A stretch of DNA of 64,000 bases from Magicicada septendecula. Lineage: Eukaryota; Arthropoda; Insecta; Hemiptera; Cicadidae. Below, one piece after another: positions 1-11,349 of the stretch. Both the position numbers and the translations under genes were made by a program. Within the stretch, counting starts at the first letter, position 1, and every line of letters starts with the position of its first letter. The notes below the pieces were generated by a model. The model made no database searches, had not been told where the DNA came from, and saw only the letters and a program-made list of their open reading frames with translations. The stretch spans positions 85,117,654 through 85,181,653 of the forward strand of contig CM068367.1 in the NCBI GenBank assembly GCA_034769895.1, given 5' to 3'.

Positions 1-550
1 AAGATTGGTTAAGGGAAAGGGGTAGTTTACCAGCAACGTTTTATGTTTTAAAAGGGTAATTTTATTTTTATGACGAATGATAACTGCCGCATATTCAATT
101 AGAATCAAATAATTTTTTGCATACGTTCCTGAAGTTGTAAGTACTCAAGGTTTGTTGATTTTGGTGAAGATCGGTTAAGGGAAAGGGGTAGTTTACCTGC
201 CACCTTTAATGTTTTAACAAGAGTAATTGTTTCTATGACGAACGATAACTGCCGCACATTCAAACAGAATCAAATAATGTTTTGCATGCATCCCTGAATT
301 ATAGAGGACTCAAGACCTATTGATTTTGGTGAAGATCAGTTAAGAGAAAGGGGTAGTTTACCTGCAACCTTTTATGTGATTACAAGGTTAGTTTTTTTCT
401 ATGACGAACGATAACTGCCGTAAATTCAAACAGAATCAAATAATTTTTACATATGTGCCTGAGTTGTAGAAGACTCAAGGCCTATTGATTTTGGTTAAGA
501 TCGGTTATGGGGAAAGGGCAGTTTACGAGAAACATTTTTTATTGTAACAA
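1..550 (+). repeat. 165-bp satellite array A1 (about 3.3 units)
   Basis: A unit of about 165 bp repeats in tandem. The anchor GATCGGTTAAGGGAAAGGGG or a variant recurs near 3, 171, 335 and 499. Each unit also carries a version of CGATAACTGCCG and of CAGAATCAAATAA. The array is cut by the window's left edge. The same unit, reverse-complemented, makes up the arrays at 31160-32612 and 34560-36010. Copies differ by several percent, so this is an older, diverged array. Confidence 0.9.
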
Positions 551-1030
551 GAGTAAAGTACTTAATTTTGATAAATAAAGTATCCTGATTAGAAGATCTT
601 AATAATCCACTGTAGAAACGTAGATGAAATATCTATAAATGAAGAGGCTAGTTGAACGGGGTGGGGGTAATTTTCTATAAATGAAAATTATATTAGAGGG
701 GGAGGGGATAATTTTTATATGTGTACTACGTTATCGGCAACAAAGTAGTAGTTTGTTGTTAAAATTCCTTCCCGGGCTGTTTGGCCGTAGTCCAATGTTT
801 TCTGCAAAACCAGATGTTTCGGCAGTGCCGTCGACTGCCATCATCAGTAAAAATCGAGTGCGATAACGTGTGGTGGTATACGTTTGTGACCACAGTACTG
901 TGGTTAAGGCTGAAGCAATAAGTGGAAAGAAGTAGTTTTCGTGGAAAGAAGTAGTAGTGGAAACATTTCATTTCGTAAATCATTTTAAATATAAATCTTA
1001 GAACATGGAAGTCATGTATGGTTCTCCATA
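551..1030 (-). mobile_element. Satellite-associated module, copy 1
   Basis: This 480-bp block joins directly to array A1. Its reverse complement recurs next to array A2 (30710-31160 and, in part, 32613-32930) and at the right edge of the window (63724-64000). Shared landmarks are a GTGGATTA stretch, a C-rich AATTACCCCC stretch, the CCCGGG/CTACGGCC block, a hammerhead-like core and the palindrome CAGTACTGTGG. Its repeated link to the 165-bp array suggests that module and array move as one composite element. No TIR, LTR or coding region is visible, so the class is unknown. Confidence 0.65.
805..860 (-). ncRNA. Hammerhead-ribozyme-like motif, module copy 1
   Basis: On the minus strand, CTGATGA (847-841) is followed by a 6-bp hairpin with arms GGCAGT and ACTGCC, then GAAAC (820-816) and ATC. 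The order CUGANGA, stem II, GAAA, NUH is the core of a hammerhead self-cleaving ribozyme. Two features weaken the call: an extra U lies between CUGAUGA and stem II, and stem III and stem I are very short. This could be an active minimal (possibly dimeric) ribozyme or a decayed one. Confidence 0.45.
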
Positions 1031-1196
1031 CCGATTTTTAAATTCAAAATCAACTAAAATATTGTAAAGTATTTTTTCGTAGGTTTATGAAAATGTGTTA
1101 ACTTTAAGTCAATGTTGGATCAGAAATATCAACTTTTCAGCTATAACAATAGACCACATTTATAAATAAATATTGTATATAAAGTAATACAAATTA

Positions 1197-1329
<133 letters not shown>

Positions 1330-1953
1330 GAAGTAGTACAGCTTAATTAGTGATTAAAATAATTAAATTTCGCCCCTGTTAAGGGCGTCAACTGAAGCAG
1401 TACACGTGAATTAACTGTTTAAAATATCGAAACTTGCATTACCCACCCTATTGATAATTGACCAAGGTGTCGTCTGGTGTACTTTAGCAGAGAAAAACAA
1501 CAGGTGAATACAATTGTCAAATACATGTTTATACGTTCACTTAACACATTTTTATTTCATCTTATCTTGCCATCAAATACTACCATAACTCCCACATCTA
1601 CAATTTTGTCTTTCTTTTACGTTACATTGAAATAGATTATGAAATATACTTAACTCTATTTAATAAACTAGACCATATTTATTGCAAAACAACCCAGCTT
1701 GCTCACTCACTCATTCATTCTTATTTAAATTTTCCCCTTTTGATAGAGATCTCTTTATAATTATAATTTTCATTATTATATTGGTTTAAATTATACGGTT
1801 ACTTCTCTGGTTGTGTCCGTGAAGACCACGTGTTGCAGTCAGCAAGGTAAAACAAGGAATGTTAATTGTTCAAAGCTGAGGCCCTGTTTGGGTAGACCTT
1901 ATGTTACATTTATAATTGCAATAAAAATAAAACCCGACATGATTGTCCCATTA

Positions 1954-1955
<2 letters not shown>
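1330..1955. other. Intronic or intergenic spacer, nothing recognised
   Basis: AT-rich unique-looking sequence between two GT microsatellites. No reading frame with family similarity, inverted repeat or known repeat was seen. Confidence 0.6.
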
Positions 1956-1991
<36 letters not shown>

Positions 1992-2019
1992 GTGTGTGCG
2001 TGCGTGCGTGCGTGCGTGC

Positions 2020-2104
<85 letters not shown>
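1956..2104. repeat. (GT)n microsatellite with an internal GTGC block
   Basis: A run of about 149 bp of GT repeats whose middle (about 1987-2025) becomes GTGC units. Cys/Val and His/Thr reading frames across it are artefacts. Confidence 0.97.
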
Positions 2105-2105
<1 letters not shown>

Positions 2106-2176
2106 TTTGAATTACTTTTGAACGTTGTCATTCCTATTTCCATATGTGATTCAGAAACCCCTGCCACACCATAAGG

Positions 2177-2612
2177 CAGTGGTTCCCAACCTTTCTGGAC
2201 CTGCGTACCACTTTGGTCTTGCGTGTTCATTTCGAGTACCATCGGATCTTAAAGAAAGGTTATTGGGGTTTTCTCAATAAAAAACTTGATACAACGTGAA
2301 TACTATATCTTATTATTACTAGTTGTGTATAATTATTTAAATCTAATTATTATAAGTGTTTTTATAAGGATAATAATTTTAAATCATGTCCAATAAAAAT
2401 TTATTGTTGTTTTGAACATACATTTTAATTAATTTTTTAGTTAATTAGGTGTAAGCCTAACACATTATTTCAAATCAAAACTAAACTTATTTCAAATCTT
2501 GTTTTATTTTCTTTTTAGTCAAACTCAAAATCTCTCTCTCTCTCTCTCTCTCTCTTTAAATACTAAAAAAAACTACCATAAGCTATAACCTTATTTTCTA
2601 CGAGCCAGTACT

Positions 2613-2643
<31 letters not shown>

Positions 2644-3355
2644 CTGTTTACAAATTTATGGTATACCAAATTTATATATATATATATATATGTTAAACCC
2701 TTTTTAATTATTTAGCTCTTTAATATTGATTTTATTATTTATGTAAATCGATATAGTTACTTTGTGTAGTTCTCATCTACCTGAGCCATCCACAGCGGTC
2801 CGCCATTACCGGCCGGATACGTTCACTTTCACTAAGACACCCCGAACCGTTTTGGTTTTTTGAATTTAACGATTCTGTTCACAACACCTTATCTTCCATC
2901 TATCCTTCTTTAGCACTGTGCCTCCCGACGTTTTTAATGGAGACTGTTACTTATTGTCCACTATACAGTTTGGCTACTGGTAAAGAACTGCCAACCTCGT
3001 GCGCGCGGTTGCCTACCCACCAGGCGTAAGGCGTCGCCGTCAACGTATTCTGTATTGCTTTTAGGAATGTAAGTACGTGCCATTTTTTGTGAGAACGTTG
3101 GCCGAGGTGTGCGCTCTTACACATTCCCAGACGCTTTAATTGCTTTTGTGCCTCGCACGGCTGGTTACGCATGAACTACAAGGTGTTCCAAAAGTCGAAA
3201 TTTCGTGATCAAAACGTTCAGCTTGGGTTGGTTACAAATTTTTTACAATTAGTTTGAAATTAAAATAAACCTCTTGGTTTGTACCATTACACACCTTTGA
3301 TCCCCCCCCCCCATGTACCACTAGTGGTATGCGGATCACTGGTTGGGAACCCCTG
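2177..3355. mobile_element. hAT-like non-autonomous DNA transposon
   Basis: The left end reads CAGTGGTTCCCAACC and the right end is its imperfect inverse, GGTTGGGAACCCCTG, which is the typical hAT terminal pattern. The flanks CCATAAGG (2169-2176) and CCATGAGA (3356-3363) match at 6 of 8 bases, as expected for a decayed 8-bp target duplication. The interior holds a CT run (2531-2555), a CA run (2615-2640) and a short TA run, but no transposase frame. It is therefore an old, non-coding copy. Confidence 0.7.
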
Positions 3356-4384
3356 CCATGAGAAAATGCTGCTGTTGCTGTATACAATACTTAGTTTCTG
3401 CTGCACAAAAACGTATATTGTTCAAGAACAGGTCATAAAAGTTGTCCTAAGAACAACATTATTTCAGATTTATTCCATATCTTTTGTTCATTCTATGATC
3501 AGGCATTTTCAACAGCTCAACGTAGAAAATGCTCAGGGATAGACTAACTCAATGTATAGCAGATTAGACATTACTGTTAAGGAAAATAAATTGTGTTTTA
3601 AGAGAATGACAGTCATGGATCTTTGATGTTAGATTCCTATAAACAAATCTTTTGCCATCACTGATAATATTTGAAAAGTGACTTTGGTTACTTAAATAAT
3701 CAACAATTGTCTTCAGGCTAAATATAAAGTAAAAATTACAACTGAAAGCTATTAAGCAGTCTAATATAATCTGTTAAGTGATAGAGAGCCAATTTTTTAA
3801 AAACTATTTATATAATATATTACAAGTTAGAATATAATTAAATCTTGTAAATAAACAAATACTTACCAGCTGAATCACTAGTAATGAGCACACCAAACAC
3901 TGCAGGGCTCACACTGTACATATTCACCAATACTGCACTGTAGACTCTTGTGTAGTGTTACCACTCAACAAGGTTGCTGACCCCTGTAATAGGGAAATCA
4001 AATATCATACAAAACAAATAAAACATGAGACATGGGCATTTATGTATACAAGTTCAACTGTATGTAAACAAGACCAGGCCTAAGAGAAGTATTTTTATTG
4101 TACATAGTATCAAGTCTCAAAGAAAACAGTAATCAGAAGGAACATACATATGGGTGGGTGTTGCACCCACGATTTTTTTTTTAATTTTGGTTTTAGTTCT
4201 ACTCTTATATTGATGTTAGACCACTATAAACTTTTGTCAATTTACGTTCACACATTATGTGTAACCCCACAATGATTAGTCACCATGGGAATCAAGCTTA
4301 TAACTTTCCCAACATAAAGCCTGGAGGAGACCTTTTTTACTACTTGGTATAGGATGATTTTCGTCATTGACAAAAAATTCGATA
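3356..4384. other. Spacer with one possible hAT end
   Basis: Mostly unique AT-rich sequence. The stretch ending at 3986 (GGTTGCTGACCCCTG) looks like the right terminus of another hAT element of the CAGGGGTCAGCAACC type, but no matching left end was found. Nothing coding is seen. Confidence 0.4.
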
Positions 4385-4386
4385 TA

Positions 4387-6093
4387 CAGTGGAACTTGGT
4401 TATTACGGCCTCGGCTGTTACGTCAACTCGGGTGTAGCGTTATTTTGTCATAAGTCCGGTCAAACTGATATCTTTACCATTATAAAAATTCCCGGTTTTA
4501 ACGTCACTAAATATTGTACTACTCTGTTATAGCGTCAAAAATTTCTCAGATATTTTACTCTAAATTTCATATAAACGTATATATGTGCGCGCGCGCTAGC
4601 CCATGGCTACAGACATACATTGTATGCAAGCGATAAGCACTGTAACAGGACTGCCGGCGCCAGCCATTTTACGTGCTCCAACGGATGGCTAGATCGATTT
4701 AAGGCCCGACACTCGATTTCCTTTGCAAAAATTTGTGGTGAGGCAAAATGCGTAGATCTGAACGTTACAGGCGATTGGGTGCGTAACACTTGGCCAGAAA
4801 TTAGACGATCATATAAAGATGAAGACACTTTAATGGAGATGAAGCCGGAATTTTTATAAATTAACTCCAGATAAGACTTTCAAATTTAAAAATGAAAAGT
4901 GTGTTGGTGGGAAGCTCTCTAAACAAAGTGTTACAGTTTTTGTTTGTGCGAACATGACGGGAACCGAAAAAAGGAAACTTTTAGTTATCGGGAGAAGTTT
5001 GCATCCTAGATGTTTTAAAAACATCAAAAACGTCCTGTAAGTTACACTGCCAACAAAAAAGCGTGGATGACTTCTAGTATTTTTGAAGATGAACTAAGAA
5101 AGTGGGATAAAGAACTGTCATCGAAAAACAGAAAAATTCTACTTCTAGTTGACAACTGTGCAGCCCATCCAAAGTTAAATTTGACAAACATTAATCTGGT
5201 CTTCTTATCGGCCAACTGTACGAGTGTCCTGCAACCTATGGACCAAGGCGTCATTAGAAGCCTAAAGTGTCACTACCGCAAGCAACTTTAAAAAAAAATT
5301 ATTTTCTGTATGGACACGGCACAACCTGCCACAATTTCACTCTTAGATGCAATACAATTCCTAGACGACTCTTGGAAGAGTGTAACACAGAAGCAAAATG
5401 CTTTAGGAAAGCACAACTCGTACATGAAAATTTACCCGATGATGACGAAGACGACGACTTGCCGCTCTCGGAGTGGATTAAGAAATTCGACGTAAATGAA
5501 TTTGGAAATGAACTTGATTCCTATGCATCAGTGGATAACCAAGTAGAAACATTCCAAGTGTTGAGTGACGCAGAAATTATCGCGGAAGTAAAAAACATAG
5601 AAGCAGAAGATAGTGTTGAAGAAGATGCTGAGCAAGAGGAGGATGCCGACATCGTTTGTCCGACAGTACAGGAAGCAATGAGAGCCGCCGAAACTCTTTC
5701 ACGATTTTACTGCTTTAGAGAGACGTCTGACGACATGTTCAATGCAGCGCAGCATCTCCACAGCACAACAGAAAGAATTTATTTTTCAGAAAGGAGCGTT
5801 CAAAAGAAAATTACGGATTACTTTCGACAGTAAGCCTAAATGTAAGTTACATGTACTTTCTTTTTGATCTTTTAAAATATTCTTCATGCTGTTTGTATAA
5901 ATGAAATGCAGTTTGTAAACTTTAGAATAAATATCACGAATAATGTTAATAATGCAAAGATCTTTTTTTTTATTTCTCCTTCCTTACTAGTGATTAAAAA
6001 GGGTCTTTTATAACGACTCTTTTATAACGTCACTCGGACATAACGTCATTATTTTTTTGGTCCCTTCAATGACGTTATAACCAAGTTCCACTG
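4387..6093 (+). mobile_element. Tigger/pogo-type DNA transposon with TA target duplication
   Basis: The ends are inverted copies starting CAGTGGAACTTGG, matching for about 20 bp with one mismatch. They are flanked by TA on both sides (4385-4386 and 6094-6095), the target duplication of the Tc1/mariner-pogo superfamily. Sub-terminal sequences contain further short inverted blocks around TTACGTCA and TAACGTCA. The interior holds a broken Tigger transposase. It lies upstream of the RING1 exon and presumably within an intron of the host gene. Confidence 0.88.
4620..5833 (+). pseudogene. Tigger/pogo transposase (CENP-B/Tigger family), frameshifted remnant
   Basis: The remnant starts inside the CENP-B-type DNA-binding domain (NGWLDRFKARH at about 4680-4713); the N-terminal helix-turn-helix is missing. 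It then shifts frame near 4838, where the first catalytic Asp is kept in a GDEAG context. A stop near 5037 follows. Another frame (5067-5291) carries the second Asp (LLLVDNCAAHP) and the third (LQPMDQGVI), matching the DDD triad of pogo transposases. The acidic C-terminal tail (5400-5833) is intact. At least three frame breaks mean no functional protein; catalytic residues survive because decay is recent or patchy. Confidence 0.88.
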
Positions 6094-6205
6094 TATTGTT
6101 ATGATAATCGTCATGTCACACATTTTGAGTTTTATTTTCATAATTATTATATTTTAGACAGATGTTTTCTAAATTTAATTTTGGCATTTGTTGTTTTTCG
6201 TTTAG

Positions 6206-6439
6206 TGTGATATCTGTTTGCTGTCAGTATCGTTATGGGATGTGCCAAACGCGATGTCGTGCTGCCACCGTTTCTGCTCCGCTTGCTGGGAAAAATACCT
6301 CACAGTGAGAATACAAGAGGGTGATGCGCATCATATTTTGTGTCCCGCCATGCATTGTCATATCCTCGTACCTCCAGAGCTTATCGAGAAACTCGTTAGT
6401 CCCGAAGTTGCCCGACGATACTTACAGTTTGATATTAAG
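6206..6439 (+). CDS. ANKIB1: ANKIB1-like E3 ubiquitin ligase, exon encoding RING1
   Basis: A 78-codon exon bounded by TTTAG and AAG|GTATGT, with complete codons at both ends. It encodes the whole RING1 domain of an RBR ubiquitin ligase, which recruits the E2~ubiquitin conjugate. Zinc ligands are C1, C4, C19, H21, C24, C27, C46 and C51 of the exon (C3HC4). The following segment ending RRYLQFDIK resembles ANKIB1 more than ARIH1 or ARIH2. The exon begins exactly at the first zinc-binding Cys, so upstream exons for the ankyrin repeats and linker must exist; none was found between 1 and 6205, implying that they lie outside the window. Confidence 0.88.
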
Positions 6440-6802
6440 GTATGTTAAGAGGTACATTTCAAGATGTAGTAGATTTCAAAATCATCTTATAACAGAATGT
6501 GATGTGATTAGTGATTGATGTGCGTATTTTATAATTGATGTATGTCTTTCATTGTGCCTTCAACATAACATAACTGGAAACCAAAATAATTTTACTATAA
6601 ATAATTACCATATTGTTTTGAATATTAACAGGTGTATATTAACATGGAGATTACAGACGTACATTATTTTTAAATAGACAGCAGAAAGCCTTGTGTAAGG
6701 TTGTTTGCAGGGCATGATATTAACTTGGAATAAAACTGTGCACGTGTGTGTGTGTGAAATAACAAGTTTATACCAATGGTACATAATAAAGAGGGTTTAT
6801 AG
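6440..6802 (+). other. Start of intron, nothing recognised
   Basis: The intron after the RING1 exon (6440-16032, about 9.6 kb) begins with 360 bp of AT-rich sequence without recognisable content. It then contains a complete gypsy element. Confidence 0.6.
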
Positions 6803-8070
6803 TGCTGCGACACTTCCCACTGCTGGGCCCCGGAAGTGTTCAGCATACACACAAATAACATAACATAACATCTAAATCCATCAAAAGGCTTAAGACACTT
6901 TTTCTGTGTTGTGACTTACCTCTCAAGTATTTCTATAATTAATATAATTCTGTAAAGGGAGGAGGTGTAAGTAAAAGAAATTGTTGAATGCGTCAATCTG
7001 TGAGCAGAATCGTTTATTTCAAAAACATTACGAGCCTCAAAATTTATCTAATTATGTGCCAGTCAGCAACGGTCATACTGAGCTAATTTTTTTTTTGAAA
7101 ACTGAATATAGAAAATGTTAAATGCTAAACATGTGGGTATCGCATAAATCAATGCTAGTTTACAAGATGTGTTCAGCATACACGCTAAGATCTACTTATA
7201 AATTTCTGATACTTATAAATTTATGTTATCTATCGCAAAAGTTTATAAAATTGTTTCTGACACTTATGGTAAGTAACTAGTTTGTCTCGTTTTTTGCTTC
7301 GTGATTATGCAACACTTGCCACCGTAAGTTGTTAAAGGTAAAAATGTTACTTGGCAATCCAGATAAGTTGTTTTGCAACCTGCTGTATCTGGTCGCTACG
7401 GCTGCGTGTTCCTCAGTACCTGGTTTGAACCACTGCTATGTCTGTGCTGGAAGATCGTGTAAAACTGTATGAATTTCGTGTTCTCGTGTCTTTGGTCCGG
7501 AACATTGAACCAAGTTTCGAACTGAAAGTTTTCACATCTTTTAGTACACTTTTATACCCACATCGTTCGATTAACATGCACGCATGCATTCATACAGTGC
7601 GTGTTACAATTTACAATATTACAAAATAGCATTACAAGGTTATGACTTTAAATTACATATATAACGAGTACTGACACTCAACCTTACATATCTTAGGTCT
7701 TTTCATCAAGTTGACTGACTGAAATTTAAATTTAGGCGAGGCTGACCATTACAGACAAGATACATCTTGGTTGGTTACGGATAACAATCTTTTTACATCT
7801 ATTACAAGTTTTCTTTTTTGTTACAAACGTAATACACAAAATTATTAGCCACTAGCATTGATTTACGATAGCTCAAAAACAATCATAGTTACCTTGGTTA
7901 TTAAGGCTCCCAAACTTGACGAAAGTCCAGACACAGCGTTTGATGGGAGACTGACGAGATTTTACAAAGCAAGCGATAGGGTTGGTAAAGGGGAGGGCGT
8001 GACGTCAGGGCGTCGGGCAAGGTACAATACGCGGATTGTTGCATTCGGCAGAAGACGAATGATTGCAACA
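6803..8070 (-). repeat. Gypsy element 3' LTR (1268 bp)
   Basis: A direct copy of 13848-15134. Roughly two dozen substitutions and three larger indels separate the copies (about 11 bp near 7008, about 11 bp near 7205 and about 10 bp near 7935). This puts substitution divergence near 2 percent by eye. Short open frames shared by both LTRs, such as at 7438-7629, are incidental. Confidence 0.93.
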
Positions 8071-8072
8071 GA

Positions 8073-8087
8073 CTCCCTCCCCCCCCC
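8073..8087 (-). other. Gypsy polypurine tract
   Basis: On the minus strand a run of nine G followed by AGGGAG sits two bases before the 3' LTR. This is the expected position of the plus-strand DNA primer. Confidence 0.85.
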
Positions 8088-8756
8088 GAAAGGCAACCGT
8101 CGAGTACAGTAACGGTGGTTGTCCAAGGTTTAATTCGTCAACAGCACCCAAGAGACCATGCAAGGTTTCTCGTAAAATTAAGATATCACCCTCAATCAAA
8201 TTAACAATCAACACTCCCATAAGGACATGAACCGTCCAATAACTCTGTGGCCAACAAGAAAATATAACCCCTTAATACTATCACGTTAACAACAATAATA
8301 CAAGCATACACATACTCCAATAAATACTAAACGACAACAATAAATACAACAACAACAACAAGGCATAAACAATTGTTAATCGGAAGTATCTCGGACAAGC
8401 ACTTCATAAGTGGGTATCCCCTAAACCAGCATCCCGTGGATTAGAGTCTTGGCAAAAGATCTCCCGCGCGCGGGGAAAATTCGGGACACTATCAAATGAA
8501 ATCGACTTCGTTAAACCCTACACATTACATACACCAACTTGGATCATTCCAATTACTGTATACGGCGTTTGCCGCTAACTAAGAACAATTTCGAGAGACG
8601 CCTTCAGTCTCCTTAGAAGCGCCGCCTGTACACAACAACGCTTCGACACCGGAAGCGAACGACAAGGAGGTGATCAGTCTCCGGTCGCTCACCCAGCAAG
8701 GGGAGTGAAGGCGATATGGCAATTTTAGTTTCTGAATGCGCAAGGGAAAATCCTTA
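8088..8756 (-). other. Gypsy 3' internal region without an envelope gene
   Basis: About 670 bp between the integrase remnant and the polypurine tract. No long frame or envelope-like membrane segment was seen, so this copy looks like a non-infectious retrotransposon rather than an errantivirus. The strand shows ACAACAACAA-type repeats near 8335-8360. Confidence 0.6.
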
Positions 8757-9701
8757 CTATGCCGACACGGCGGTGTCCGGGGTATGGCAGCCATCTTCAT
8801 GAAACGCGGGTTTCAAGGAACTAACATGACCTTTTGTTACGTGAGACAAGGTCTCCAGGTGTCCCAAATTCACGGTCACCGGAGTTAGGAAATCGATAAT
8901 ACGGAAGGGAGCCGACCATCGGGGCATCATCTTAGCTGTAAGTTTGTTCGCTCCCGAACTAAGAGGATGGGTCTTGCACCACACCAAATCGCCTATTTTA
9001 AAATGACAAGCCTGACGATCCATATAGTAGCATGGCGGTGAGCTTTCATTAAGTGGGACTTCACCGACTGCCACACTACCTGTGTATCTTTCGCTGCCTC
9101 GGGCAAAAGGCTCTGAATATCCCACGCGCAGGTCAGGGGAGTGGACGGAACGAATTTAAACATTACCTCAAACGGGCTTCTTCCAGTGAATTCATGCTTT
9201 GCAGAGTTAAAAGCTATTTGCAGCCAGGGCAGGGACTCATCCCAAGAGGACTGCTTCGCCGAATGGAAAGCTATAAGGGAAGCTTTCAGGTTGCGATTGC
9301 AGTGTTCCGCCAGCGAGGGTTGAGGGGGATAAGGTACTGTGTCTAATGCCATGGGAAAAACAAAAATTGTGAAACACATGAGAGCTGAAACAGGTAGCGT
9401 TATCAGAGATTATGTATTTAGGAAAGCCAAAATTCTGAAAAACATACGTGTTCAACGCCTGGACAGTAGCCGCCGAAGTGGAATCGCGTACAGGACACAA
9501 CCAACAAAACTTTGAAAACAAGTCCACAGCTACCAGGATAAATCGATTTCCCTTTTTACTCCGGGGCAATTTGCCGACGTAATCAATATGAATTTTTTCC
9601 ATAGGTCTGTTCGGCACTGAGGATGACAGAAAACCTATTTTTGTGTTTCGGGCGGGCTTACTCATTTGGCATACGTCGCAACGCTGGACCATTCCCTTCA
9701 C
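8757..9701 (-). pseudogene. Gypsy integrase, frameshifted remnant
   Basis: Three overlapping frames together make one integrase region. The first (9701-9237) has the second half of the zinc-binding HHCC motif (CDVCQ) and the start of the catalytic core (HIDYVGKLP, VDLFSKF, SDNAT). The next (9379-8993) holds the core's C-terminal part, and the last (9125-8757) ends in a GPY/F-like module around APFRIIDF. The frame changes lie near 9330 and 9040. No chromodomain is visible. The frames are not joined here; the gene is broken. Confidence 0.85.
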
Positions 9702-9752
9702 ATCCCTATGACAACCGGGCCAGAAGAACTGGTTGCAGATTTTACTTTTCGT

Positions 9753-10433
9753 TTAAAAAAAACCCAAATGCCCTCCCATGAGGGAGTTATGGAAATACTT
9801 AAAGACCATGTCCCTTACCGCCTTCGGTAAGTAAATCTTATGAGGCTTACCCATTCTATCTGTCGTACATAAAACCCCCTTCGACAGACAGTATTTGTCC
9901 TTGCTCGATCCTGACTCAACGTCTTCTATTATTTTTGCTACATCGACATCCTCGCGCTGCAGCTGACGCAGGTCGGAAAAACTTAAAGGAAAGTTGGATA
10001 GGACGCCAGCACACAGTGCCGGCATATCCTCATCGCCTTCCATGTTAAACATTCGAGACAAGGCGTCGGCTACGGGATTCTGCGTGCCCCTGATGTGGCG
10101 CACCTCGAACTTCAGCAAAGTGAGTCTGGCGATCCAGCGCCCCAACTTGCCTAACTGGCGCGGATGTGAAAGCAGCCACGAGAGCGCCTGATTATCAGTC
10201 TCCAATACGAACTCTCGGTGCTCCAAGTACTGCCGGAACTTCTCCACCCCAAATATAACCGCTAAACATTCGGACTCGTATGCGGACGACGCTCTCCTTT
10301 CTTGTGGAGTAAGCACGCGGGAGACGTACACGATAGGCTGACGCACCCCCTCGATTTCCTGCAACAGCACGGCGCCGAGGGCACAAGAGCTTGCGTCGGT
10401 TTGGAGGATAAATGTCTTGTCAAAGTCTGCCAT
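9753..10433 (-). pseudogene. Gypsy RNase H and pol linker, broken
   Basis: A 226-codon frame. The first part matches the Ty3/gypsy RNase H domain: LQTDAS with the first catalytic Asp near residue 13, YESECLAVIF with the catalytic Glu, and LETDNQAL with the next Asp. A tether region then leads to the first half of the integrase HHCC motif (a pair of His near FHNSLMGGHLG). The frame is lost at an A8 run at 9755-9762. Its start overlaps the RT frame, from which it is separated by an indel in a G7 run at 10443-10449. Confidence 0.85.
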
Positions 10434-11244
10434 GCGCAGGACGGGGGGGCTGGGTAACGGCTTCTTTTAAGGCCACAAAGGCGTCCTGATGTTCGGTTCC
10501 CCAAAGGAACTTTTCGCCTTTTCTTCTCAACCGGTTCAAGGGTGCCGCGATTTCCGAAAATTTAGGGATGAACTTGGAGAAGTAATTCACCATCCCGATG
10601 AAGCGAGCTGCGTCCTTGGGACGCGGGAACTCCCGAATGGCGCGGGTCCGATCCGGATCCACGCAGACGCCCTGCTTGGACACAAGGTGTCCCAAAAAGC
10701 TTATTTGCTTGACTCCAAAACGTACCTTCTCGGGGTTAACCATGAGTTTAGCTTTTCCCAGCCTCGTGAGCACTTCGTCCACATGACGGACGTGGGCCTC
10801 CCACGATTTGGAATATATAATAATGTCATCAAGATAGTTGAACACAAACCTGTACTTTATGTCAGACAAGACCGTGTCCAACAACCTAGTAAGCACCTGC
10901 GCGCCGGTACTCAACCCGAAGGGGACCCGACAAAACTCGTACAACCCGTATGGAACGACGAAAGCCATAATGGGCATTGATCTCTCAGAGAGCGGGATCT
11001 GGAAATACGCGTTAGAGAGGTCCAGCACGCTGAAATACCTCGCGCCGGAAAACCACTGGAAGCAGGTATGGATGTTCGGTAGCAGCTGCGCTTCAGTTTC
11101 AATATTTTTATTTAGCTTACGATAATCGATGACTAACCTGAGTGTTTTATCCGGCCGACAGACCAAAAACGCTGGACTCACATAAGAGGATACGCTCGGC
11201 CTGATCACGCCCTCTTTAACCAACTGGTCCGTAATATCACGCAT
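10420..11244 (-). pseudogene. Gypsy reverse transcriptase, broken at both ends
   Basis: A 274-codon frame covering the polymerase fingers, palm and thumb. Visible motifs are LVIDYRKLN (fingers), LDLSNAYFQIPL (first catalytic Asp), VPFGLSTGAQ, and the active-site box YLDD within FNYLDDIIIYS. FLGHLVS and PLNRLRRKGEKF mark the thumb and connection region. The upstream link to protease is lost at a G7 run (11256-11262). The downstream link to RNase H is lost at another G7 run. Confidence 0.9.
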
Positions 11245-11349
11245 GTTTTTATTTTGGGGGGGCGAGCTGGTAGGGATGGGCCTTGACCGGCCGGTTATCC
11301 AGCAAGGTTATATCGTACGTCAACCTGTCCGTCCGGCCCAGCTCCTCGG

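Noticed and set aside
1813-2242. Open frames of Cys/Val and His/Thr repeats, also near 20762, 27240 and 51355
   Set aside because: They are translations of GT/CA microsatellites, have no stop codons by composition and show no other coding signal.
3190-3260. Mariner-like start (GGTGTTCCAAAAG)
   Set aside because: No inverse end or TA duplication; it lies inside the hAT-like element.
7438-7629. 63-codon frame repeated at 14487-14678
   Set aside because: Both lie at the same place in the two gypsy LTRs, so the repetition comes from LTR duplication and not from selection on a protein.
8088-8756. Possible envelope gene in the gypsy element
   Set aside because: No long frame, signal peptide or membrane segment between integrase and the polypurine tract.
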